Assembly (NCBI GenBank): GCA_050292445.1
Contig: JBNKLQ010000062.1
Coordinates: 1-25,556 of the forward strand
Direction of reading: 5' to 3'
From: Leptofilum sp050292445
GTDB lineage: Bacteria; Chloroflexota; Anaerolineae; Promineifilales; Promineifilaceae
Length of the DNA stretch: 25,556 nucleotides
This document shows, one piece after another, positions 1 to 7,028 of the stretch. The notes below the pieces were generated by a model. It made no database searches and had not been told where the DNA came from. It was given only the letters and a program-made list of their open reading frames with translations. Made by a program: the position numbers and the translations under genes. Every line of letters begins with the position of its first letter. Positions within the stretch are counted from its first letter, which is position 1.

Positions 1-51
1 AAAGTCGCGCAGGTTTTGCAGGATGGTGCCGTTTGGATCGTATTCGGTCAT
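1..51 (-). CDS. N-terminal fragment of an unidentified protein, cut by the left edge
   Basis: An ATG on the minus strand at 51-49 opens a frame that stays open to the left edge and reads MTEYDPNGTILQNLRDF. The 17 visible residues carry no recognisable motif, so no function is proposed. It is divergent from the adenylation gene that starts at 421, with a 369-base spacer between them. The upstream bases give only a weak ribosome binding site (AGAGAC). It could be a chance ORF, since so little of it is visible. Confidence 0.4.
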   Translation of the reverse strand, partial: MTEYDPNGTILQNLRDF

Positions 52-113
52 GTCTCTATTCAGATGGTTTGGTTTCAGTTAAGAATGGTTTGCTAAACAA
101 AAGTCAGCCCCAA

Positions 114-188
114 TTGTCTTTCCGAGTGAAACGAGGAATCTTTGGTCGTTGTAAGCTGAAAGATTCCTCACTGCGTTCGGAATGACAA
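114..188. repeat. Imperfect palindromic intergenic repeat
   Basis: The left half (from 114) and the reverse complement of the right half (to 188) agree at roughly three quarters of positions over 30 bases. The innermost 11-base arms are perfect: GAGGAATCTTT at 133-143 and AAAGATTCCTC at 159-169. The right half ends CGGAATGACAA, a motif I know from dispersed intergenic repeats in many bacterial genomes, where it yields spurious 'SERSEES' peptides on the opposite strand. No function is known to me. Confidence 0.65.
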
Positions 189-252
189 GTGCAACGGTAG
201 AAACTTTGTTGAGGAGATGGTAGCAGAAAGAGGGGGAATGGTAAATGGTTAA

Positions 253-306
253 GGTGCGACGCACTTGTTTTGGATTGAGATTTGGAAGGAGGAAGTGCGT
301 CGCACC
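253..306. repeat. Perfect 14-bp inverted repeat (GGTGCGACGCACTT)
   Basis: GGTGCGACGCACTT at 253-266 is exactly reverse-complemented at 293-306, with a 26-base spacer. Each arm also contains the smaller palindrome GTGCGACGCAC (odd-length). The structure could be a cruciform or hairpin repeat unit or a dispersed element. It sits about 115 bases upstream of the adenylation gene, so a regulatory role is possible but unsupported. Confidence 0.7.
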
Positions 307-420
307 TGGGATGCGCGTGGATGGTAATACGATCGTAACCTCTTTGTAATCGGTCTGAAATATCTACAAGCGAAACTTTGCTCCATCTTCTCAGAAAAGT
401 GTAGATGAAAGGAGCAGACC

Positions 421-2115
421 ATGTTAAATATCCCGAATTATCCCCCACCTCGTTTACTTCCGCCCCAGTTAAAAACAAGAATCCAATCAGACGAACAACG
501 AATTTTTAAAGCGCCAGGGCACATACGCCAGGATCGGTTTGTCTTTGACAAGCGCGCCCTGAGCAATTTGTCGCTGCTGGACCAGGTGCTGTTTGAGCGT
601 TTTGGCCAGGGGCCGCTGGTGGATGTGCCATACGCCACGATGCACCAGGCGTTTGAGCATTTTGCCGCCAGCCAGCCGGAGGCGATTGCCGTGCAGCATT
701 TGGGTGACTCGATCACCTACGGGGAGCTGGACCGGCAGGCTAATCGGCTGGCGGCGCATCTGGCCGAGTTGGGCGTGCAAACCGGCGATCATGTCGCTCT
801 CTTTTTGCAGCGCTCCATCCCCATGATTGTGGGCATTTTGGCCACGCTGAAGGCGGGTGCCGCCTACGTGCCGCAGCATGTGGGTGTGGCTCCGCCCGCG
901 CACCTAGCGTACGTGCTGGACGTAGCCAACATCGATGTGATTTTGACCATTTCGCGGTTGGCAGATGAGGTGCCGCTGCCCGACGGCCGTATCCTTCTCA
1001 ACATCGATGAGTTTGTGCAGCAGCCGTTTGCCGACGAGACGGAATTTGTAGAGAGTTTTGTGCCAGAAACGGCCGTTTCTTCCCAAAACACCTGCTTCAT
1101 CATTTTCACCTCCGGCACGACGGGCACCCCCAACGGCGTGCAGGTGAGACACCGCAACGTAGGTAACATTTTGCTCACCGCGCCGGGTAACCTGGGCATC
1201 CAGCCGGGGATGAAGGTGGGGCAGATTCTCAGCATCGCCTTCGACATGGCGGCCTGGGAGATTTTGGGCTGCCTAAGCAACGGCGGCACGCTGGTCATTC
1301 GCGGCAAGGATTTTATGGAGGTGCTGCGGCAGGTGGACGTGGTGATTTCCACGCCCTCTATTTTGGCTTCTTTTGACGCCGACCAGCTGCACAACGTCAA
1401 GGCCGTGGCCGTGGCGGGCGAACCGTGCCCGCGCCCATTGGCCGACAAATGGGGTGCATTTTGCACCTTTTACAACTCCTGCGGCCCCACCGAAGTGACG
1501 ATTGTCAACACCGCCGCGCAGCATCTCCCCTGGAAGGAAGGATTGACCATCGGCAAACCAACCCCGAACAACACAGTGTACGTGCTGGATGAAGATTTGC
1601 AGCCGTTACCAATCGGTGAAATTGGTGAGATGTGGGCCGGGGGCGATTGTGTTTCCAAGGGCTACATTGGCAATGAAGAATTGACGAGCGAGCGGTATCG
1701 CCCGGACCCGTTTTTGGGTGACGGCCATATGATGTTCCGCACCCGTGATTTGGGCAAATGGACGGCAGATGGGGAGCTGGAGCATTACGGCCGTACCGAT
1801 GACCAGGTGAAAATTCGCGGTTTCCGCGTAGAGTTGGATTCGGTGTCGGCGGCGCTGGAATCGACGCCCAACTGCAAGCGGGCCGTGGCGCTAAAGCTGG
1901 ACAGCCGTGATTTGGTCGGTTTTGTCTCGCCGCGCGCGGTGGATGTAGAGGCAGCGCGAGAAGCAGTTGCCAGTCAACTGCCGTACTACTGCACGCCCAA
2001 ATTCATCATCGACCTGGCAGAGTTGCCCAAAACGCCGCGCGGCAAGATCGACAAGCGGCTGCTGCTGGAAATGGCCAAAGCCCATGACGAGGCTTTGGCA
2101 ATCGCCGGGGACTAA
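421..2115 (+). CDS. Stand-alone adenylation (AMP-binding) enzyme, TmpL-like N-terminal half
   Basis: A 564-residue ANL-superfamily enzyme expected to activate a carboxylic or amino acid as acyl-AMP. Visible core motifs: A3 TSGTTGTPNG (230-239), A4 with FD at 274-275 (the Asp that usually binds an alpha-amino group), A5 SCGPTE (353-358), A7 FRTRDLGKW (439-447), A8 GRTDDQVKIRGFRVEL (457-472) and A10 PRGKIDK with catalytic Lys542. There is no carrier-protein domain after A10. Two motif positions are unusual: Asn replaces Lys in A3, and Arg replaces Gly in A7. The stretch from A5 to A7 (IGKPTPNNTVYVLDE, MWAGG) strongly recalls the adenylation half of fungal TmpL-type NRPS-like fusion proteins (from memory). 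The next gene supplies the matching membrane and reductase half, 205 bases downstream. Start ATG 421 has AAAGGAG six bases upstream. The stop codon lies inside a hairpin repeat (2104-2126). The substrate is unknown. Confidence 0.95.
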   Translation: MLNIPNYPPPRLLPPQLKTRIQSDEQRIFKAPGHIRQDRFVFDKRALSNLSLLDQVLFERFGQGPLVDVPYATMHQAFEHFAASQPEAIAVQHLGDSITYGELDRQANRLAAHLAELGVQTGDHVALFLQRSIPMIVGILATLKAGAAYVPQHVGVAPPAHLAYVLDVANIDVILTISRLADEVPLPDGRILLNIDEFVQQPFADETEFVESFVPETAVSSQNTCFIIFTSGTTGTPNGVQVRHRNVGNILLTAPGNLGIQPGMKVGQILSIAFDMAAWEILGCLSNGGTLVIRGKDFMEVLRQVDVVISTPSILASFDADQLHNVKAVAVAGEPCPRPLADKWGAFCTFYNSCGPTEVTIVNTAAQHLPWKEGLTIGKPTPNNTVYVLDEDLQPLPIGEIGEMWAGGDCVSKGYIGNEELTSERYRPDPFLGDGHMMFRTRDLGKWTADGELEHYGRTDDQVKIRGFRVELDSVSAALESTPNCKRAVALKLDSRDLVGFVSPRAVDVEAAREAVASQLPYYCTPKFIIDLAELPKTPRGKIDKRLLLEMAKAHDEALAIAGD

Positions 2116-2205
2116 AGCCCCCCGGCTAGATGTGGAAGCCCTATTGGGCTGAAAGGTAGCCTCACAGAGGCTTTCATAACTAGCCCAGGCCGTTTACGGC
2201 TGGGC
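2104..2205. repeat. Multi-hairpin repeat element overlapping a stop codon
   Basis: Four short hairpins follow each other: GCCGGGG/CCCCGGC (2104-2110 with 2120-2126), AGCCC/GGGCT (about 2136-2150), AGCCT/AGGCT (about 2158-2174) and GCCCAGGCCGT/ACGGCTGGGC (2183-2205, one bulge). The loop of the first hairpin contains the TAA stop of the adenylation gene, so the last residues of that protein are encoded by the element. It could act as a transcript 3'-end structure, but there is no run of T after the last hairpin. It resembles dispersed multi-hairpin intergenic repeats, from memory. Confidence 0.6.
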
Positions 2206-2216
2206 GGAATAAATTG

Positions 2217-2299
2217 ACCCCACCCTAACCCTCCCCCTGCAAAGGGGAGGGGACTGGCTCCTTCTCCCTCTGAGGGAGAGGGCTGGGGTGAGGGTGGAA
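2217..2299. repeat. Palindromic GGGGTGAGGGT-type intergenic repeat
   Basis: An imperfect long palindrome. The outer arms are CCACCCTAACCC near 2220 and GGGGTGAGGGTGG ending at 2297. Inside are two smaller hairpins, CCTCCCC/GGGGAGG (about 2231-2251) and CTCCCTC/GAGGGAG (about 2265-2279). This is a widespread style of dispersed repeat in bacterial chromosomes. It ends 21 bases before the next ATG, so it forms most of that gene's leader. Confidence 0.7.
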
Positions 2300-2320
2300 T
2301 AACAGGAAGGATAAGAAATC

Positions 2321-3697
2321 ATGTTAAGAACATTCCCTAATAAAGTTTTGGCCGGACGACGAGATGAGAAACAGGAACGGCCGTCTACCCATCAACCCGG
2401 CACGTTACCACCCCAACAACCTTTGCTGCGACGCATGTGGAAACATCGCTACCTGATGCACTACCATCGGCTGATTGCCCTGGTGGTGATTGTGAATCTG
2501 GTGCTGCTGGGCTATGGCCTGCGCCAATGGCAGTGGTGGACGGCCGAATCGATCAACCTCACCGCGCTGTCTAATTTGGTCATTGCCAACATCGGTTTGG
2601 CAATCCTGATTCGGCAGCAGTTGGTCATCAATTTACTGTTCAAGATGGCCACCAGCGTGCCCACAAGTTGGCCACTGCGCATCCGCTCCTTGATGGGCAA
2701 GGTGTATCACTTTGGCGGCATCCATGTGGGCGGCGCGATAATGGGCACGCTCTGGTTTGGCGCGTTTGTCGGTTCGCTGATTTTCAGTTGGGCCAATGGG
2801 CTGCCGGGCGTGTCGCAAGCGACAATGATTGTAACCGGCGTGCTGCTTGTTTTGTTGCTGGCGATTATCGGCATGTCGATGCCCCAGATGCGGGCTAAAT
2901 ACCACGACCAGTTTGAACTAATGCACCGCTTTGGCGGCTGGACGGCGCTGCTGCTCTTTTGGCTGCAGACGATGTTGTTCACCAATGATCAAGGTGGCAC
3001 GCTGCTGGCGGCACCGGGCTTTTGGGTGCTGCTGGTTGTTACCTTGAGCATTGCTCTGCCCTGGCTGCGGCTGAAAAAGGTGCCGGTGCGGTTGGAACGG
3101 CCGTCTTCCCACGTCGTCTTGGCCCATTTTGATTACGGCGTGACGCCCTTTGCCGGTTCTTCCACCGCCATCTCGCGCAGTCCGCTCACCGAATGGCACT
3201 CCTTTGCCAACGTGCCTGCACCGGGCAAAGAAGGCTTCCGCCTGACGATCAGTCGGGCAGGCGATTGGACGGGCCAGCTGATCGACGATTTGCCCTCGCA
3301 CGTCTGGGTGAAGGGTATTCCCACGGCGGGCGTGGGCAACATCGACAAGCTGTTTAAGCGGGTGGTGTGGATTGCTACCGGCAGCGGCATTGGCCCCACG
3401 CTGCCCCATTTGCTGGCGCACACGGCTCCGGCGCGACTGGTCTGGTCCACCCGCACGCCGCGCGTCACCTACGGCGATGACCTGGTGGATGAGATTTTAG
3501 AGGCGGAACCCAATGCCTTAATTTGGGACACGAACGAAAACGGCCGTCCCGATTTGGTCCAACTGGCCTACGACGCCGTGCAGGAATTCGACGCCGAAGC
3601 GGTGATCGTTATCTCCAATAAGAAGCTCACCTGGCGGGTGGTCTACGGCATGGAAAGCCGGGGCATTCCGGCGTATGGGGCGATTTGGGACTCATAA
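2321..3697 (+). CDS. Six-span membrane protein with FAD/NAD(P) reductase domain, TmpL-like C-terminal half
   Basis: A 458-residue membrane oxidoreductase. After a polar N-terminus there are six hydrophobic spans, roughly 50-68, 79-97, 131-156, 167-187, 204-222 and 230-250. A ferredoxin-reductase-like domain follows, with EWHSF at 291-295 (resembling ferric-reductase FAD-binding EWHPF) and the nucleotide loop GSGIGP at 354-359. His130/His135 at the start of span 3 and His195/His202 at the start of span 5 could ligate heme, which is inference only. Six spans plus FAD/NAD(P) is the C-terminal part of fungal TmpL, whose N-terminal part is an AMP-binding domain like the preceding gene. Likely role: moving electrons from NAD(P)H to a membrane-associated acceptor linked to the activated acid. 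The Shine-Dalgarno AGGAAGG is at 2304-2310. It is probably co-transcribed with both neighbours. Confidence 0.9.
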   Translation: MLRTFPNKVLAGRRDEKQERPSTHQPGTLPPQQPLLRRMWKHRYLMHYHRLIALVVIVNLVLLGYGLRQWQWWTAESINLTALSNLVIANIGLAILIRQQLVINLLFKMATSVPTSWPLRIRSLMGKVYHFGGIHVGGAIMGTLWFGAFVGSLIFSWANGLPGVSQATMIVTGVLLVLLLAIIGMSMPQMRAKYHDQFELMHRFGGWTALLLFWLQTMLFTNDQGGTLLAAPGFWVLLVVTLSIALPWLRLKKVPVRLERPSSHVVLAHFDYGVTPFAGSSTAISRSPLTEWHSFANVPAPGKEGFRLTISRAGDWTGQLIDDLPSHVWVKGIPTAGVGNIDKLFKRVVWIATGSGIGPTLPHLLAHTAPARLVWSTRTPRVTYGDDLVDEILEAEPNALIWDTNENGRPDLVQLAYDAVQEFDAEAVIVISNKKLTWRVVYGMESRGIPAYGAIWDS

Positions 3698-3701
3698 CAG
3701 T

Positions 3702-3786
3702 GAACAGTAATCGGTGAGTCAGTATTCAGTGAGTTAGTATTCAGTCGGTTCAACTGAATACTGGTTACTGAAAACTGATTACTGAA
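3702..3786. repeat. Heptamer-like CAGTATT/AATACTG inverted repeat cluster
   Basis: Repeats of the form CAGTAATC, CAGTATTCAGT (3720-3730) and AGTATTCAGT (3736-3745) are answered by ACTGAATACTG (3753-3763) and ACTGATTACTG (3774-3784). The whole spacer between the reductase and crotonase genes can therefore fold on itself. Similar short-period ACTGATTACTG clusters occur in spacers of cyanobacteria and Chloroflexota, from memory. It may weaken but need not block read-through into the crotonase gene. Confidence 0.7.
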
Positions 3787-3797
3787 AAGGAACGATC

Positions 3798-4562
3798 ATG
3801 AGCATACAAATTGAACAAAAAGGACGCGTCGTCATCGTGCGGTTAAACCGGCCAGAGGTGTTGAACGCGCTGAATTCGGAAGTGATGCATGAGATGGTGA
3901 CGCGATTGTCGGAGTTGGATCGCGATTCGAGTGTGGGCTGTTTTGTCATCACCGGCAACGAGCGGGCTTTTGCCGCCGGGGCAGACATCAAGGAGCTGGC
4001 TTCAAAATCGTACATGGAGATGTTCCACGAGGACTTTTTTGCCCCGTGGGATCAGTTTGCTGCCTTACGCACGCCGAAGATTGCGGCCGTTTCTGGTTAT
4101 GCGCTCGGTGGTGGCTGTGAACTAGCGATGATGTGCGATCTGATTTACGCGGCAGACACGGCCAAATTTGGCCAGCCGGAAATCAAGCTGGGGTTGATTC
4201 CCGGCATGGGCGGCTCACAGCGATTGACCAAACTTGTGGGCAAGGCCAAGGCGATGGACATGCTGCTCACAGGTCGCATGATGGACGCTGGGGAAGCGGA
4301 GCGCGCCGGGTTGGTGGCCCGCGTTATTCCGGCTGAGGATTTAATGGCAGAAACGTTGGCGGTGGCGGAAATGATTGGCTGTTGGGGGAAAACGGCCGTA
4401 ATTGCCGCGCGTGAAGCCGTTGAGCGTGCCCAAGAAGGCAGCCTGCGTGAAGGTATCCTTTTTGAGCGGCGTACTTATTATGCGCTGTGGGCTACAGCGG
4501 ATGCCCAAGAAGGAATGCGGGCGTTTTTGGAAAAACGGCCGCCAGCTTTTGTTGGACGATAA
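3798..4562 (+). CDS. Enoyl-CoA hydratase/isomerase family protein (crotonase)
   Basis: A 254-residue crotonase-fold enzyme of typical family length, expected to act on an acyl-CoA in the cytoplasm. The oxyanion-hole segments are AFAAGAD (57-63) and GGG (104-106). The two hydratase glutamates appear as Glu108 (GGGCELAMMCD) and Glu128 (FGQPEIKLGL), which supports true hydratase activity rather than only isomerase or hydrolase activity. The C-terminal LTGR and AERAGLV segments (158-173) are normal. The Shine-Dalgarno AAAGGA precedes ATG 3798. It lies about 100 bases after the reductase gene and before a strong terminator, so it is probably the last gene of the adenylation-reductase operon. That suggests the operon handles an acyl substrate, but the exact one cannot be told. 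A general fatty-acid role is the alternative. Confidence 0.93.
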   Translation: MSIQIEQKGRVVIVRLNRPEVLNALNSEVMHEMVTRLSELDRDSSVGCFVITGNERAFAAGADIKELASKSYMEMFHEDFFAPWDQFAALRTPKIAAVSGYALGGGCELAMMCDLIYAADTAKFGQPEIKLGLIPGMGGSQRLTKLVGKAKAMDMLLTGRMMDAGEAERAGLVARVIPAEDLMAETLAVAEMIGCWGKTAVIAAREAVERAQEGSLREGILFERRTYYALWATADAQEGMRAFLEKRPPAFVGR

Positions 4563-4582
4563 ATAGGGGCGAGTAGTTTACA

Positions 4583-4620
4583 TAAAAAGAGCTTCGTGTT
4601 TTTACACGAAGCTCTTTTTA
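4583..4620. terminator. Bidirectional intrinsic terminator
   Basis: TAAAAAGAGCTTCGTGT (4583-4599) is answered perfectly by ACACGAAGCTCTTTTTA (4604-4620) across a TTTT loop. Both strands show a stable stem flanked by A and T tracts. It lies 21 bases after the crotonase stop and 28 bases before the stop of the convergent secreted-protein gene, so it can end both transcripts. Confidence 0.9.
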
Positions 4621-4647
4621 GTTTACAAAGTTAAACGAATGATAAAA

Positions 4648-6672
4648 TTACCAGCTGCCAGAAACTACGGGCGAGCAGGTACTGGTTCCAGCTTCACAGA
4701 CCTGGAAGTCATAGGTGCCGCCACCAGGACCAAATGAGCCAGCCGTATAAAAACCATCGTTGGCTGTGGTGGTGAGCAAGCTGCCGTTAAAGTAGACGTC
4801 TACATTGGCACCATTCGCTCCGCTCCAGGTGAGGTTGGCAAATTTGCGACCCTGCTGCTTGTAAGCGTTCACGCTTAAGGTGATGCTGCTCGGAGGCGGC
4901 GTTTCGGTTGGTGGTGGCGTGGTGGGTGTGGGTGGCGGGGTTGTAGCCGTGGCAGTTGGCCCAGGTGTGGGTGTGGGGTTGTTCCCTGGGTTACAGCTGT
5001 AGCTGAAGGAGCTGATGTAGGTGCCCCAACGGCCGTCTGTCGTGCCTGTGTTTTTGCTGTATTCGCCCAGATACCAGAAGGTTGTCCCAGCGGGGTCAAT
5101 CGTCATTTCCGTGTAGTCACCCCAGCGGCGTGGTGCCGAAGTTTCAAATGAGGTGTAGGAAATTTCGCCAGCTTTCACGAGCGTTTCAGCCTGTAACGTG
5201 CCAGCCGGATCTGTGGCCAACCGACCCGTAACAAAAACGCCAGGGTAGATGCTGGTGCTGGATTTGCTGTAGCCAATCGCCATGTTGCCACAAGCATCAA
5301 CGGCCAGGTCAGCAAAGGTGCGGTATTCACCATTGCTACCGTACACACCCGCATCAGCAACCGTGGCTGTAGCTGGATTAATCTTGGCCCAGCGCACACA
5401 GTTCACGGTGCCACTACCTGGGTTACAGGCCACGGTGGAGGAGGTCCAAGCAAACCCATCACGGTATTCAAAATCTTGGGGACGGAAATCATTGGCTTGA
5501 ACGGTTTGCCCACCAAGCTGTGGCGTGTCTACCGGCATGCCGGCTGTTACACCTGTGGCCGAATTCAAGTCAACCGTACCAACTGTGCTGAAATTGTTTG
5601 CGCCAAACGGATCGCTCCAGGAGTAGACGGTGTGGGTGCTGCCATCATAATCGGTTTCGGCAAAGAAGTAATGCGGGCCGTTGCTGGGCCAGGTGCCCTG
5701 CGCCCAACCGTGCAGGTTGAGTGGCTGGGGTGTGTCGTCTGCAGAGCCCAGCCCCACGGATACAGATGCCGCTGCCTGGCCATTGTACATAGCTACTTTG
5801 TCAAAGGCCCAAACTTTCCCTTCTCCAAATCGGTTGCCACGGAAAATGTTAGCGCCCATGTAAATGGCGTCGCGGCCAATACCTGCATGTGGATAATCGA
5901 AGAAGTCACGACGGCCGTCTGTGGTATCGAAGTAGTAAAGATTCCAGGAACCGGTTGGATCACCCGTTTGCGATACGGCAATGCAGTAACCGAGGCCGTC
6001 AGCATCGATGCCCAAGACGTAGCGATCATATTCTTCGTCGTAGTTGGCGTTGGGGTCAAACACGCCGGTGCAGTTTGAATTTGCTGCCATGAAGCTATCA
6101 AATGTGGTGGGGGCCACTAGAGAGTTGCCGTTTTTATCGTAAATTTCAAAGGCCACATTGACAACGGCAATGACATGGCTAGGCCCGACGGCTAGTTCTG
6201 GATCGGGGGGCACGTTGCCACCACCGCCACAGCATTCGGTGTAGTCTAAGCTATCGAAGCCGGTTCCAGCGCTCGGGGCAGCCAAAGAAGGACCACTGGC
6301 GGCAACTTGTACGTTGGCGCTGGGAGCCAGTTCTAAGGCGCGCGCTTGCATGGCTGCCATTTCTGCTGCGCCACGGATGCCTTCAACTTCATTCAGGTCA
6401 ATCTCGCCACGACGCCAGCGGTCGAGCTGGCTATTATTATCCCGAACGCCTGCGGGAATGTCGCGCAGGTTGACGGTGACGGGACGGGACGCACCTGTTT
6501 GTACAGCTTGGGTATCCATTGCCTGCTCGGCCCCAGCTGGGGCGAAGGATTGAATGGCTTGCTGGCGAACGGCCGTTTCCGCACCAGGTCCAGAACTAAA
6601 ACTGAGCAGCCACGCGCCGAATACCAGCACAGCGGCAACCAATATCACCCGACTTATCTTTGAAAACTTCAT
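4648..6672 (-). CDS. Secreted propeller-like protein with Thr/Pro linker and C-terminal Fn3-like domain
   Basis: A 674-residue exported protein of unknown function. A basic N-terminus (MKFSKISR) and a hydrophobic stretch (about 9-27) form a signal peptide or anchor. Around residue 150 the segment CCGGGG-NVPPDPELAVGPSHV is typical of the opening of secreted beta-propeller-type proteins (PPDP..AVGP..HV). The repetitive Trp/Tyr/Gly-rich middle fits such a fold. A Thr/Pro-rich linker (about 565-594) leads to an 80-residue domain ending CEAGTSTCSPVVSGSW, which looks fibronectin-III-like. ATG 6672 was chosen because AGGAGG (6681-6686 on the minus strand) precedes it and the signal peptide begins there. 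The same frame extends upstream to 6774 but that part does not look like protein. A possible attenuator lies in the leader (6725-6750). Confidence 0.88.
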   Translation of the reverse strand: MKFSKISRVILVAAVLVFGAWLLSFSSGPGAETAVRQQAIQSFAPAGAEQAMDTQAVQTGASRPVTVNLRDIPAGVRDNNSQLDRWRRGEIDLNEVEGIRGAAEMAAMQARALELAPSANVQVAASGPSLAAPSAGTGFDSLDYTECCGGGGNVPPDPELAVGPSHVIAVVNVAFEIYDKNGNSLVAPTTFDSFMAANSNCTGVFDPNANYDEEYDRYVLGIDADGLGYCIAVSQTGDPTGSWNLYYFDTTDGRRDFFDYPHAGIGRDAIYMGANIFRGNRFGEGKVWAFDKVAMYNGQAAASVSVGLGSADDTPQPLNLHGWAQGTWPSNGPHYFFAETDYDGSTHTVYSWSDPFGANNFSTVGTVDLNSATGVTAGMPVDTPQLGGQTVQANDFRPQDFEYRDGFAWTSSTVACNPGSGTVNCVRWAKINPATATVADAGVYGSNGEYRTFADLAVDACGNMAIGYSKSSTSIYPGVFVTGRLATDPAGTLQAETLVKAGEISYTSFETSAPRRWGDYTEMTIDPAGTTFWYLGEYSKNTGTTDGRWGTYISSFSYSCNPGNNPTPTPGPTATATTPPPTPTTPPPTETPPPSSITLSVNAYKQQGRKFANLTWSGANGANVDVYFNGSLLTTTANDGFYTAGSFGPGGGTYDFQVCEAGTSTCSPVVSGSW

Positions 6673-7028
6673 GTACACTTCCTCCTTTGGAGATGTAGGG
6701 TTTTGGGATAGTGATAAACACCAAAAATGCGCCATTTGCGTGGCGCATTTAGATAACAAAGATTTAAGTGCCAACCATCAGGCAAATTATTTTTAGGTTA
6801 CACATGGTTGCCTGAGACATGAAACTGGATTGTGAGCGATCAGCAAGAAAATACATATTTTGGATTTGATTACAGCAAGGTTGTGCAGACTTCTGTTAGG
6901 TAGTTGCCAGTTTATTCTGAACCAAAGCGGAAAAAATAGCAAGAGGAAAAATTAAAATTCAGCGGTGGTGGGTGAGGAGGGTGTCGAAGGGAACGGCCGT
7001 TCCCCCCGACAGACGCGGTAAAGATGGT
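6673..7028. other. Intergenic spacer upstream of the secreted protein gene
   Basis: This 356-base stretch lies between the stop of the DUF2339 gene and the start of the secreted protein gene, both on the minus strand. It holds the Shine-Dalgarno of the secreted protein gene (6681-6686), the terminator-like hairpin at 6725-6750, a short arm pair AGGCAA/TTGCCT (6780-6785 and 6808-6813) and one ACGGCCGT palindrome (6993-7000). No further gene is visible in it. Confidence 0.6.
6725..6750 (-). promoter_or_regulatory. Terminator-like hairpin in the 5' leader (possible attenuator)
   Basis: AAATGCGCCA (6725-6734) and TGGCGCATTT (6741-6750) form a perfect 10-bp stem with a 6-base loop. Read on the minus strand, the stem ends in TTTTT and lies about 50 bases before the ATG at 6672. 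It is positioned to stop transcription before the secreted protein gene. It may simply be the terminator of the upstream DUF2339 gene, 280 bases away. Confidence 0.5.

Larger units (their letters stand above)
52..420. other. Intergenic spacer, divergent promoter region with palindromic repeats
   Basis: No convincing gene lies here. The spacer holds an imperfect palindromic element (114-188), a second perfect inverted repeat (253-306), and the leader of the adenylation gene with a good Shine-Dalgarno AAAGGAG at 408-414, six bases before the ATG at 421. I could not assign a confident -35/-10 pair. Minus-strand ORFs that cross this spacer are translations of the repeat, not genes. Confidence 0.6.

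Noticed and set aside
104..478. Minus-strand ORF of 124 residues across the left spacer
   Set aside because: It is translated repeat (the SERSEES peptide comes from the palindrome at 114-188) and overlaps the start of the adenylation gene; no family signal.
2918..3421. Minus-strand 167-residue ORF inside the reductase gene
   Set aside because: Shadow of the FAD/NAD(P) protein; it has atypical composition and no start signal.
5476..6078. Plus-strand 200-residue ORF inside the secreted protein gene
   Set aside because: It is antisense to a gene with a signal peptide and strong ribosome binding site, and its sequence has no recognisable domain.
6673..6774. N-terminal extension of the secreted protein (34 extra residues)
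   Set aside because: The extension crosses the leader hairpin and has no ribosome binding site, while ATG 6672 has AGGAGG and starts the signal peptide.
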